A stretch of 64,000 bases of DNA, from assembly GCF_022836435.1 (NCBI RefSeq), contig NZ_BQXC01000001.1, positions 1,996,121-2,060,120 of the forward strand. Direction: 5' to 3'. Shown in pieces: positions 7,462 through 15,429 of this stretch. The notes below the pieces were generated by a model. The model saw nothing but the letters and a program-made list of their open reading frames with translations. It was not told the origin of the DNA and did no database searches. Both the position numbers and the translations under genes were made by a program. Within the stretch, counting starts at the first letter, position 1; every line of letters starts with the position of its first letter. This DNA is from Nitrosomonas sp. PY1. GTDB lineage: Bacteria; Pseudomonadota; Gammaproteobacteria; Burkholderiales; Nitrosomonadaceae.

Positions 7462-8760
7462 TCAGCGCGTCCAATCATGGCCGCGCTGGCGCGAGCGCGG
7501 TCGATCCCGGTTTTGTTCTTGGCGTTGAATCTCAAGCTGTTCAAGGCGCTGCTCGCGCATGGCCTGATATTTCGATCTGTCGTGCTCCAATTCATCTAGT
7601 CGATAAGTTTTCAATGATTCCAGTCGCTCGATGCGCGATTGCAGGGTACGGCGGGTTTCTAGCTGCTGAAAAATGAGCGCGTCGCGCTCCTTCTGCTGGC
7701 GCATTTCGACATTCCATGCGTCCTGTTCATTGCGTTCTTCGATTTTATGGCGCTTGCCTGTAAGTCGATCAAACAGGCCGCGAAAACCTGTGTTGAAATT
7801 GTTCCGCCATTCCTGCTGTTTGTGCTGCCAGTATGAATGCTGGGCATCGTGTAGTTTTTTTCGTTCAAATCGATGTTGGTGTATCAACATTTGGCGTTTT
7901 TCTTCTAGCTCAGCCCGTCGAGATTCAAGTGCAATTTCTTGTTGTTGAGAGATCTTTTCCAACCGTGCTGACATATCCTTGGCAATCTGAATTTTGGCAT
8001 CATTCACCGATGGAAGCGCTGTTTCATCGGTCAGGCGCTCGCGTACTTCTTTGGTTTTGATACCAATCCATTTGGATACAGCAAACACTTCGCCCCGATG
8101 ATCCACCGCGACAAAACTGCGTCGATCACCACGAGCAAGCACATAGCCGTGTTCTTTCAATGCATTTGCAAAAGCATTCTGCGTTTTATTGAGCAACCAG
8201 CATTCCTGAAATACTGCTTTAATTTGTTTGGGGTCTTTGCCGATTCGCTTGGCTTGTTGCCATTCGGCCAGCGTAAAATTGTGCGGATCACGTGCATGAG
8301 CCTGCTTAAGACCATCTGGCATAGTCCAGCCGTGTTCGAGATACAATTCACGCGATAATTCCATTAATTTTTTCTTTGGGAAAGAAAGCTGTACCGCTTT
8401 CATTTCATCCACCTTGATCCGCGACCATACGGCATGACAATGCCTGCGCCCATTTTTTTCGTGAAACACAATGGCGCGGGGCTGATTGTTTAATCCAAGT
8501 TTCTCTTCGATCCGATCAATGGTCTGCTCGAATGTTTCTGTTGAAACACTTTCGTTTTTAGGTGGATTGAGACTGAGAGAAAATAGAAACTGCTTGCAGC
8601 GCGTGGCGCGGCTGATGGCACGGGCTTCATTCAGTGCAGCCATAAGATTATTTGAGGCAAATCCACGCACCTCATGAACTTCGACATGCTCGTTTTCTTG
8701 TTTGAGCAGGTGCAGAGCCAAATCCTTTGCCCCGCCTCGCTGGTTGCCGACAAGGATCAT
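7462..8760 (-). CDS. mobA: MobA-type relaxase/mobilization protein
   Basis: Relaxases nick the transfer origin, stay bound to the 5' end and lead the strand into the recipient cell. This 432-residue protein has an N-terminal relaxase domain with the histidine triad His100, His107 and His109 in RRHCHAVW, a feature of MOBP-type relaxases. No primase domain is visible. The last 150 residues are rich in Glu, Gln and Arg and are predicted to form a coiled coil. Its start overlaps the end of mobC by 4 bases. No transfer ATPase or mating-pair genes are present, so transfer would need a helper element. Confidence 0.85.
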   Translation of the reverse strand: MILVGNQRGGAKDLALHLLKQENEHVEVHEVRGFASNNLMAALNEARAISRATRCKQFLFSLSLNPPKNESVSTETFEQTIDRIEEKLGLNNQPRAIVFHEKNGRRHCHAVWSRIKVDEMKAVQLSFPKKKLMELSRELYLEHGWTMPDGLKQAHARDPHNFTLAEWQQAKRIGKDPKQIKAVFQECWLLNKTQNAFANALKEHGYVLARGDRRSFVAVDHRGEVFAVSKWIGIKTKEVRERLTDETALPSVNDAKIQIAKDMSARLEKISQQQEIALESRRAELEEKRQMLIHQHRFERKKLHDAQHSYWQHKQQEWRNNFNTGFRGLFDRLTGKRHKIEERNEQDAWNVEMRQQKERDALIFQQLETRRTLQSRIERLESLKTYRLDELEHDRSKYQAMREQRLEQLEIQRQEQNRDRPRSRQRGHDWTR

Positions 8761-9200
8761 TCGCCGTCTACCGATTTTACGCCAAGCGCTGTAATGAGTA
8801 ATGCCCGCATGGCTTGGATTTCACTACAGGCTTGCTCGATCTCACGCTCGATTTCAGGCGTTATATCCAATGTTCCCATATTAGCGGCTTTGGCCAATTG
8901 GTTAATATTGGAAGCTAGTCGCGATTGACCTAATTCGCTCAGTAATAAAGCCAGCATGGCGCTATCGGGCGCGGGCTTTCTGACCGTGCGGCGTTTTTCA
9001 ACCTTTTCAGCAAACAAGCGATTACGGATATATGAGCCCAGCGGTTGACTGCCCGCCATTTCATCGAGCCTCTTGCGTTCGTCAATGGTCAAGCGCAGGG
9101 AAAACGGCGGGGTATTGCGACGTTTTCCCTTCTTAGGTGATTGGGCGACGGCAGCCGAGAATGCCTGTTTTACCGATTGAATATTGAGAAAGCCGCTCAT
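8757..9200 (-). CDS. mobC: Plasmid mobilization relaxosome protein MobC
   Basis: MobC binds the transfer origin and helps the relaxase open and nick the DNA. The 147-residue product has a ribbon-helix-helix-like N-terminal part (FSLRLTIDERKRLDEMAG) followed by the typical helical region with LGSYIRNRLF and NINQLAKAAN. It overlaps mobA by 4 bases, which indicates translational coupling. An upstream small frame overlaps its start in the same way. A transfer origin would be expected just upstream of this operon, but I cannot point to a nick site. Confidence 0.88.
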   Translation of the reverse strand: MSGFLNIQSVKQAFSAAVAQSPKKGKRRNTPPFSLRLTIDERKRLDEMAGSQPLGSYIRNRLFAEKVEKRRTVRKPAPDSAMLALLLSELGQSRLASNINQLAKAANMGTLDITPEIEREIEQACSEIQAMRALLITALGVKSVDGE

Positions 9201-9343
9201 GGTAACGGCTCCTGATAGTACGGAACATTATGCTTGAGATAGTCGTTCCATTCCTCTAAAACCTCCAAAATGCGGTTCGAAGATTCACACTCCGTCTCCG
9301 CCAAATACCCTCCAAGCGTTACCCAACATTGCCAACAAAGTCT
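9197..9343 (-). CDS. Possible small leader protein coupled to mobC
   Basis: An open frame of up to 48 codons ends in a TGA that overlaps the mobC ATG as ATGA, the classic sign of translational coupling. It has no ATG. A TTG at 9304-9302 would give 35 residues, ending HNVPYYQEPLP. The part from that TTG to the stop is acidic and helix-like. The 5' portion falls in a sequence repeated at 11,149, so an insertion may have replaced the true start. I do not recognise the family. Confidence 0.35.
   Translation of the reverse strand, partial: RLCWQCWVTLGGYLAETECESSNRILEVLEEWNDYLKHNVPYYQEPLP
9302..9340. repeat. Direct repeat, copy 1 of 2
   Basis: This 39-base segment matches 11,149-11,187 at 32 of 39 positions in the same orientation, including an unbroken block of 12 (CAAATACCCTCC) and one of 8 (GTTACCCA). 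The second copy lies at the end of a broken IS407-group element, so both are probably remains of the same insertion-sequence end. Confidence 0.6.
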
Positions 9344-9359
9344 TTATAAATAAACAGCA

Positions 9360-9617
9360 TCGAGATAATTTAGCCAACTATTGGCGTTTGCCTACTGCAG
9401 CCAGTTCTCCCCGTTTTTCAGCATAAACCAAGTCTTAAGCGTACCCTTGGGTAGCGACAGTCGCTTTGCCGCTTCAACCAGCGTCAATCCACTTGCTTTG
9501 AAAAACTTAACTGATTTCTTACGAAACTCCTGACTATACTGCGTACGCGGTAATTCCATCTTCATCCTCCATTGCATTCCTCATTTTATGAAACTTCGGA
9601 CTCCTTGAATATCAGCA
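9360..9617 (-). mobile_element. IS3-family remnant, copy A (left end and orfA fragment)
   Basis: On the minus strand this reads the left end of an IS3-family element (from 9617) and the first 55 codons of its OrfA (start 9559), with the helix-turn-helix segment TLVEAAKRLSLPKGTLK. It then diverges and stops at 9392. About 80-90% of the sequence can be aligned by eye with the copy at 16,736. OrfB and the right end are missing, so the element cannot move. The terminal sequence begins TGCTGATATTCAAGGAGTCC and resembles the inverted right end of copy C. Confidence 0.8.
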
Positions 9618-9771
9618 TACCCCACTTAAAGATAAACTTAGAATTACACCGAAATGAAAAATTCGTTTAATTTTGCAAAAGTCTCATATAATCGCCAAGG
9701 CGTTGTCGCCAAAATCTTTGTGATAACTTAGGCCTTCAAGTAGTAAAACACCATTTTCTCAAGGGATCATC

Positions 9772-11007
9772 ATGAGCATTTCATACAAATGCATAAAACT
9801 TAAATTTATTACAATTTTCTTTACTGGAATTTATGCCGCGGCAAATTCTGCAATAATAAATGCGGAATGGTCAATTAGAGGATTAGGCAATTTAGGTGAA
9901 ACCGATAGTTTTGTAAGTGCAATTAACGACTCTGGCCGGATAGTGGGAAACTTTCTTAACAATGGCGTTTATCATGGTTTTATATCAGGTAATGACGGTA
10001 TAGGTATGACTGATATTAGTACCTTGGGTGGAACCGAGAATTTTGCTCAAGCGATAAATAATGTCGGGCAAGTAGCGGGTGAATCAACCAATTTTGATTC
10101 AATTTTTTCCCATGCATTTATAACAGAGTCTGGCGGGAAAAATATTAATTACGTAGGTAATAACATAGGGGTTAATGAAACAGTTTATGGCATTAACGAC
10201 TCTGGACAAATCGTCGGAGATTTTGATTTTATCAATGCTAGCGGTTTTCATGCTTTTATCACGGGCTCTAACGGTAATGGCATAACGGATTTGGGTACGC
10301 TGGGAGGGTTATATAGCTCAGCTACAGGCATCAATAATTCTGGACAAGTGACGGGATGGGCTCAAAAAGGAAGTGGCGGCAGTGTTTCTGTTGATAGCCA
10401 TGCTTTTATTACCGGGCCTAATGGCGTAGGAATGATCGATTTGGGCACATTGAATGGTAATTTCAGTGTTGCCAATGGTATCAATAACTCTGGACAGGTC
10501 GTGGGAAATGTGGGAGAAGTTAGCGATATTTATTATCATAACGCATTCATTACAGGGTCTGACGGTATGGATATGACTAACCTCGGTACATTGGGGGGCT
10601 ACTTCAGTGATGCGCTTAGCATTAATGACGCAGGGGAAGCAGTTGGCTGGGCTGAAACGGCAAGCGGAGATATTCATGCTTTCTTATATAGTCATGGAGG
10701 GGTAACTGACCTTTCGTTGTTAGATGTGGTCACCGCTGACGGATGGAAAAGCATTTCCTCGGCTATTGACATCAACAATAATGGGCAAATCATAGGAAAT
10801 GGAGTTAACGCTCATGGCGCATCCGAAGCTTTTTTGCTGTCCTATACGCCTGATACCATATTTACGCCGAATCCCATATTTATTCCATCGCCTCCTCCGC
10901 CAATTCCTGAACCTGAAACTTATCTCATGTTATTGACTGGATTAGGGGTGATTGGTTTTATGGCGAGGCGAAGAAAATATAACGAGACCTTTGCAAAAGC
11001 CCTTTGA
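9772..11007 (+). CDS. HAF-repeat PEP-CTERM exported protein
   Basis: A 411-residue exported protein with an N-terminal signal segment and a C-terminal sorting signal, PEPETYLML followed by a hydrophobic stretch and RRRK. It is therefore probably processed by an exosortase and presented outside the cell or in the matrix. The middle has four to six degenerate repeats of about 55 residues, each with HAFIT, a D-L-GTLGG segment and a GIN(N/D)SGQVVG segment, the HAF pattern of beta-propeller-like proteins. The ATG is used although the ribosome site (AAGGGA) is modest. No exosortase gene is in the window. It is flanked by insertion-sequence debris. Confidence 0.85.
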   Translation: MSISYKCIKLKFITIFFTGIYAAANSAIINAEWSIRGLGNLGETDSFVSAINDSGRIVGNFLNNGVYHGFISGNDGIGMTDISTLGGTENFAQAINNVGQVAGESTNFDSIFSHAFITESGGKNINYVGNNIGVNETVYGINDSGQIVGDFDFINASGFHAFITGSNGNGITDLGTLGGLYSSATGINNSGQVTGWAQKGSGGSVSVDSHAFITGPNGVGMIDLGTLNGNFSVANGINNSGQVVGNVGEVSDIYYHNAFITGSDGMDMTNLGTLGGYFSDALSINDAGEAVGWAETASGDIHAFLYSHGGVTDLSLLDVVTADGWKSISSAIDINNNGQIIGNGVNAHGASEAFLLSYTPDTIFTPNPIFIPSPPPPIPEPETYLMLLTGLGVIGFMARRRKYNETFAKAL

Positions 11008-11044
11008 TATATTTCCAGGGAACTGTTTTTATTGATATTAAATT

Positions 11045-11083
11045 GGCTCTAGGCTAGCAGAAGTCATATGTTAGTCTAGAGCC
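11045..11083 (+). terminator. Inverted repeat downstream of the PEP-CTERM gene
   Basis: GGCTCTAG at 11,045-11,052 pairs with CTAGAGCC at 11,076-11,083, and the stem extends by four more pairs including one G-T. The T-run after it is weak, so it may be an inefficient or factor-assisted terminator. Confidence 0.5.
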
Positions 11084-11148
11084 ATTCATAATAAGCCACA
11101 TTGTTGTTTATGCTATTAAATAGAGCATTATGTGAATCCCACCTTCGT

Positions 11149-11187
11149 CAAATACCCTCCCACTGTTACCCAAGATTTCCAACGGAG
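11149..11187. repeat. Direct repeat, copy 2 of 2
   Basis: Same-orientation match to 9302-9340 (32 of 39 bases). It lies just beyond the stop of the broken IS407-group transposase, in the position of that element's right end. Confidence 0.6.
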
Positions 11188-11750
11188 TTAACCGAAAGTT
11201 AAAAGTAGGGGTTAACGCACTAATTGAGCGAGCTCTTGTTGTATTGGTATTATTCTCCCGATAATCGTGTTAAGCCGTTCGTGATTATAGATCCACAATC
11301 ATTTTGTTGCACAGTCCTGGATTTCGACAATTGGCTCAAAGCAGTGTGCATAGCACCCCATAACGCTCGGTTCTACTGTAATGCTCAATGTGGTGGCATT
11401 TTTGCTGAGATTTACCCTGTTCAATGAATTCCAACTGCATTCCATTCTCTTTACTGTCCAGCTAATTATTGTGTCACCGATATATTCAGGTATTGTCGCA
11501 GCGAGTCCGGTTAGGTTGTCGCGGCTCGCTCCATTCGATCAGGTAGTTCAACGTACGTATGACCGTTCTGCTGGCATGTAAAATGTCGCTTTGCACCTAG
11601 CTTGGACACCGTAATTCCTGTTTCAGCTTGTTTGAGTATCGCCATGACCCAGTTTCACTGAGCCTCGATTTCTCCATTACAGAATCTCCTGTCTTTAAGT
11701 TACAAGAAAATTCTACTTTTAAATCTTGCTATTTTCCAGGGAGACTGCCA
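11160..11750 (-). mobile_element. Degenerate IS407-group (IS3-family) element with internal deletion
   Basis: The minus strand keeps pieces of both transposase frames. OrfA begins with an ATG at 11,677 and, after a frameshift, reads VMAILKQAETGITV. A deletion then joins it to OrfB pieces: VIRTLNYLIEW, then RCDN, then LEFIEQGKSQQ, then VEIQDCATK, then LWIYNHERLN. OrfB ends at the stop at 11,212-11,214. These match the usual IS407-group order (RCDNGPEY, QPGKPQQNAY, LWTYN.ERPN). Stops and frame changes separate the pieces. The ends carry inverted AAAAGTAG (11,201-11,208) and CTACTTTT (11,713-11,720). Short plus-strand frames over this stretch are not genes. Confidence 0.75.
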
Positions 11751-12012
11751 TTCGGTAATCTCGTTCTAAATAATTACCATCCAATTTTAAGAAAAATTTT
11801 GCAAATTAACCACATGAAAGAATTCAACATTAAATATTGAATTTAACAAAAGATAAGTGGCCTTTTTAATAAATGTTAATTTATGTAACGTTGAATATCT
11901 ATACCATGCGACAAGTTAGGTCATCATGACTGACAAAAACATAACCACTTACAAAGTTAGTTAACTCGCCTTTGTTATAGGTTTGTCATTTAAATTTTTT
12001 AAGGAAAATATT

Positions 12013-12213
12013 ATGAATTGGGATGAAATCGAAGGAAATTGGAAGCAACTCAAAGGCAAAGCCTTGGAAAAATGGGGTGAAATCACCAACGACGAAATGG
12101 ATGTTATCGCTGGAAAAAAAGATCAATTAGTTGGTCAAATTCAGGCTAAGTACGGCGTCACAAAAGAAGAAGCTGAAAAGCAAGTCAAAGAATTCTCAGA
12201 CAACTGTCGTTGA
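12013..12213 (+). CDS. csbD: CsbD-family stress-response protein
   Basis: CsbD proteins are small, very soluble cytoplasmic proteins induced by general stress; their biochemical role is unknown. The 66-residue product has the family pattern: MNWDEIEGNWKQLKGK at the start, a W-G-E-I-T turn, and a C-terminal helix with VTKEEAEKQV. The start is the ATG after AAGGAAAA, not the upstream in-frame ATG at 11,983. A small exported stress-like protein and a Crp/Fnr regulator follow downstream, so the three may form a stress cluster. Confidence 0.92.
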   Translation: MNWDEIEGNWKQLKGKALEKWGEITNDEMDVIAGKKDQLVGQIQAKYGVTKEEAEKQVKEFSDNCR

Positions 12214-12788
12214 TAACTAATAAAACTATTTCTTTTACTAATCAGGGGCTAAGAACTTCATAACTTTGAAATAGCATAGCTCCAGATTCAACAGTCTGCT
12301 GATAAGCAAACTGATTAATTGGAGAAAAAGTTGAAGAATGCTATATGCTTGGCTTTGATGATAAAGGCTACTCAGGGTTTATCGGTTGGTTCAAATGATT
12401 TTATTAAGTAACTCAAATTTTAATTATTGCCGATAACTATGTAGAATCGAAGATGATACAAGCTGGGCTTGTTTGTTGATAAGGACGGTAAACCAATTTT
12501 TCTTATCATTGAGTACAAACAAGGGATTATTTTTCTGTAAAACAGATATATCGCCGCACTCTTCACCAATATCAAAACAGAGTTAGAATTAATAGATTTT
12601 TCGCGTTGGTTTAGCAAGAAAGTACTGAATCAGTTTGTTTATTAACAGAATTATTTAGGTAACTTTAACAAATCTTGCAAGAAATCAATGAAAGTAAAAA
12701 AACAAGTCTGTGAAGCTCGTAACAAAGTTTTTAGCAATAACAAATACAATCATCTGTAATTAATACTAAATTTATAAAGGAATATAAA
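12214..12788 (+). other. Gene-less stretch with possible gene decay
   Basis: No intact gene is visible in these 575 bases. Short open stretches such as one encoding ECYMLGFDDKGYSGFIGWFK (about 12,320-12,400) look like fragments of lost coding sequence, but I cannot assign them. The promoter of the next gene should lie in the last 100 bases; AAAGGAATATAAA directly before its ATG is the ribosome site. Confidence 0.35.
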
Positions 12789-13058
12789 ATGAATAAATTC
12801 GTTAAATTAGTGATATTGAGTAGTTTAGCAGCTTTTATTTCTGCTCCATTAATTGCTGCCGAAACAATGAAAGAAAAAACAGAGGCAGCGACCAATGATG
12901 TTACTCGTGATGCCAAAAAAAGCATAAACCGTATTGAAGAAGCCGCATGCACTGAAGGCGACGTCGAGTGCTTAGCTCAAAAAGCTAAAAACCGCCTAGA
13001 TGAAGCGAGTGATGCAACAAAAGATAAAGCGACAGAATTAAAGAATAAGGCTGATTAA
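12789..13058 (+). CDS. Small exported helical protein, stress-associated
   Basis: An 89-residue protein with a clear signal peptide (hydrophobic residues 7-22, cleavage near APLIAAE). The mature part is a charged helix rich in Ala, Lys, Glu and Asp, with two cysteines in the stretch ACTEGDVECL. Similar repeats of A-K-x-x-x-D occur in periplasmic stress and desiccation-associated proteins, but I cannot name a family. A strong ribosome site (AAGGAAT) precedes the ATG. An intrinsic terminator follows. The nearby csbD and Crp/Fnr genes suggest a stress role. Confidence 0.75.
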   Translation: MNKFVKLVILSSLAAFISAPLIAAETMKEKTEAATNDVTRDAKKSINRIEEAACTEGDVECLAQKAKNRLDEASDATKDKATELKNKAD

Positions 13059-13092
13059 TAGCTTATAGTACCTAGTCAACCTTTATCTGGAT

Positions 13093-13138
13093 AAGACTGA
13101 TATTTTTCTGTTTAAGGCGAGTATCAGTCTTTATTTTT
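13093..13138 (+). terminator. Intrinsic terminator
   Basis: AAGACTGATA (13,093-13,102) pairs perfectly with TATCAGTCTT (13,122-13,131) and is followed by TATTTTTTA. It ends the small exported-protein transcript and lies between two convergent genes. Confidence 0.8.
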
Positions 13139-13860
13139 TAACCGACTCGTTTTTTTCTGTCAAGCTCTTGAATTTCCGATTGATCGTAGGCTAATTTTCG
13201 CAAGCCTTTCACATCGATCAAATGAATATGGTGCTTTTTCTTAGTGACAAAATCCATCTTTTCCAATCTATTAAAAATACGGTGAGTATGAATGTAGGAG
13301 ATACTTAGAACCTCACTCAATTGAAGTTGGTTGATAGGAAAATATTTAGCATCTTCTTCTGGAATACCTACCAAATTTAAACGAGAATAAAGAAGTGTTA
13401 GTATTTGTATCATTGAATTAAAGCTGCTCGATGCAGTCAATGAAATGATTCGTTTTTCTAATTCTCTTTGATATCTCTCCCTTTTTCTCAAAATTTGAAA
13501 TAGCAAATAAGGTCTGGTTTGAATCTTTTCCCAGAATGAAGCCTTTTCAATTCCTAATACTTTTACGTCAGTCACAGCTTCTATCATATAAGGGCTCTTT
13601 TCAGTTTCATCGAATTGCAGCCCGACGATATCGCCCGGCAAAACATAATTAACAATTTGTTTATGTTCATCTCCAAAAATTTTATGACTATTCGCCCAGC
13701 CTTCTAAAAAAATATAAATTTTATTGGGTTTGTCATTTTGATAAATAAGGTACTGCCCCGCTCTAAAGCTATACCTTGTACCGAATATATCCAGAATCCA
13801 TCGGTTGGATAGTTCATGCAAAGGTAAAGAATGAACAATTTTTAAAGAGCTATTTGGCAT
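13138..13860 (-). CDS. Crp/Fnr-family transcriptional regulator
   Basis: A 240-residue regulator with an N-terminal cyclic-nucleotide-binding-like beta barrel (about residues 20-120, including FRAGQYLIYQ and LPGDIVGLQF), a long dimer helix and a C-terminal helix-turn-helix near residues 175-205 (INQLQLSEVLSISYIHTHRI). It has no cysteines at all, so it cannot carry an FNR-type iron-sulfur cluster, and the phosphate-binding cassette of true CRP is not evident. The ligand is therefore unknown. It is convergent with the exported small protein and has an inverted repeat upstream that could be its own operator. Confidence 0.88.
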   Translation of the reverse strand: MPNSSLKIVHSLPLHELSNRWILDIFGTRYSFRAGQYLIYQNDKPNKIYIFLEGWANSHKIFGDEHKQIVNYVLPGDIVGLQFDETEKSPYMIEAVTDVKVLGIEKASFWEKIQTRPYLLFQILRKRERYQRELEKRIISLTASSSFNSMIQILTLLYSRLNLVGIPEEDAKYFPINQLQLSEVLSISYIHTHRIFNRLEKMDFVTKKKHHIHLIDVKGLRKLAYDQSEIQELDRKKRVG

Positions 13861-13873
13861 AAGATATCCTAAG

Positions 13874-13968
13874 TTGTTGGTTGAAAATTAAAATCGCCAG
13901 TAATGATTTTTAGATAATAGCCCACATGACTAGTTTCCCTATTTCATTAAATGTTATTCAACTAACAA
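13874..13968. promoter_or_regulatory. Inverted repeat upstream of the Crp/Fnr gene
   Basis: TTGTTGGTTGAA (13,874-13,885) and TTCAACTAACAA (13,957-13,968) are inverted copies with one mismatch, 71 bases apart. Both lie in the promoter region of the regulator gene. They may be operator half-sites or paired sites for autoregulation. Confidence 0.3.
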
Positions 13969-14113
13969 GTCTTTTTCCGCTTCCTTGTCATGGAAACGTG
14001 AGCATAAAGTGCTGCTTGCATGTTACTTACACAGATTGAATTGCTATTTCGTTTTAGTACCTTAGGTAAAAAATGAATCAAGCGCAGCTTTCCGGTTTGG
14101 ATAGTTTGAAGTA

Positions 14114-14310
14114 TGGCGATTTTAGTGGAATCCAAAGCTTCATAAAATGAAGATATGAGATAGAGAAATAAATGGAATTACCTCGCACGCAGTATCGTCA
14201 AGAATTTAGAGAGCAATCAGTAAGGTTTTCAAAGAACGTGGATTGACATTGATGGAAGCGTCAAGGTGACTGTCATTACCCAGTGGAGACGCTAAAGAAC
14301 TGGGTTTATA
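14114..14310 (+). mobile_element. IS3-family remnant, copy B
   Basis: The left end and the start of OrfA (ATG at 14,172, MELPRTQYRQEFREQSV) match copies A and C. A lost base shifts the frame after about 20 codons and the homology stops near 14,310. The next sequence belongs to a different element. This copy is the most diverged of the three. Confidence 0.75.
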
Positions 14311-14344
14311 CCCTCCAAGCAGGGGTGCGCTTGCACAAATAATC

Positions 14345-14801
14345 AATGGATCCAGATACGGCACCTTTTATCGCCATGTAACAAATTACGCTTGTTATAA
14401 ATCGCTTCTTCAAGCAGAATCTGACTTTGATCGATAAAGTCGAGATCCAGTCGGGAGCCCATGTTCATGTCGACAAAGCTTATTGCAGCCAAAAACATCG
14501 CGATGCCTTGAAATCACGCGGCATCAAAAACGGCATTCAAGATAAAGCCTTGGAGAACAAATCGTTGATTGCGCGGCAAATACAGCGCAATCGCTCGATT
14601 ACGAAAGCCCGCTATGTGATAGAACGTACCTTTGGCAGTCAGACACGCTGGTTTGGTAGCAAGATCCTGCGTTACCGTAGTCTGGCCAAAGCACATGCCT
14701 GGCATATCCTGCAGGCTATGGAGTATAACCTGAAAAGGTTGCCAAGATTGTATGTTGAGAGGCTTCTACCACCACAACCACAAGATAGTTGCGTCTTTTA
14801 A
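14345..14801 (+). mobile_element. IS5-family transposase 3' fragment
   Basis: The open part encodes the C-terminal third of an IS5-family DDE transposase, including VHVDKAYCSQKHRD, RNRSITKARYVIERTFG and YRSLAKAHAWHILQAM. YVIERTFG supplies the final catalytic Glu region. Upstream codons in the same frame (to about 14,385) continue the protein before a stop, so the N-terminal catalytic part is missing. The fragment has no start of its own and is not functional. Confidence 0.8.
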
Positions 14802-14991
14802 CCAAGCAATGGCGCAATAATGTCTTTATCACTGGTTTTTTTTGCTCTTGCAGCAATCAGAGGGATGGGCATGAAATTGAATCTCTAGTGATCTTTTTAT
14901 TCGTTGGCTGGACAATGACTATAGCTCGGTGTACATATGAGAGGGATAAGCGCAGAAAGATTGATGGAGTTATTTTCAGGAGATTGTGGCA

Positions 14992-15144
14992 ATGGGCTTT
15001 TTCGAATGGCCGTGTGAACTGTTTTTCAGTGTTTGCACCTTTTTTGTAGCGACAAAGGCTCTGTTGGCATTGATTCTATGCATTATCACTGGCGGGATGA
15101 TTTTCATCGTAATAAAACAAATAATCAAGGATTTGAAGAAATAG
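14992..15144 (+). CDS. Possible small membrane protein (50 aa)
   Basis: An ATG preceded by CAGGAG at a good distance opens a 50-codon frame. The product has a hydrophobic core of about 35 residues (roughly 10-43, including LALILCIITGGMIFIVI) and a basic end, KQIIKDLKK. It would be a one- or two-span inner-membrane protein with the tail inside. No family is recognised. It lies among insertion-sequence remains, so it may be chance or a cargo gene of a lost element. Confidence 0.4.
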   Translation: MGFFEWPCELFFSVCTFFVATKALLALILCIITGGMIFIVIKQIIKDLKK

Positions 15145-15224
15145 CACTCAGGTAAGGCAGTGCATGAGGTTGAATCAGTGAGTTTCATACAATCCCATGA
15201 ATACCGGCAAACATACTAAAAACG

Positions 15225-15262
15225 GGTAAATTTAAGGGTAATTTCTTATCCTTAAATTTACC
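15225..15262. repeat. Perfect 13-bp inverted repeat
   Basis: GGTAAATTTAAGG (15,225-15,237) and CCTTAAATTTACC (15,250-15,262) are perfect inverted copies with a 12-base spacer. No T-run follows on either strand. It lies 170 bases before a tyrosine integrase fossil, so it could be a recombinase or regulator site. Confidence 0.55.
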
Positions 15263-15429
15263 TCCCTTCAATACTCCCGCACATAAAATTTGACTTGGCG
15301 AACGGTCTACAAGCATAAAATTGTAGGCTTTCACCCGCCCCCTGGTTATGCAGTAGTTTGGTAATCTGTGATAAAAGGCATAACAAATGCCCCTACTAAC
15401 CCGTGCAGACCAATGCTCATACCATGACA

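Noticed and set aside
7449..8928. Plus-strand open frames opposite mobA and mobC
   Set aside because: The minus-strand relaxase and MobC are convincing. The plus frames have cysteine- and serine-rich composition typical of antisense shadows.
11224..11840. Three short plus-strand open frames
   Set aside because: The first two lie over the decayed IS407-group element, whose minus-strand pieces explain the sequence; the third covers its end and has no ribosome site or family.
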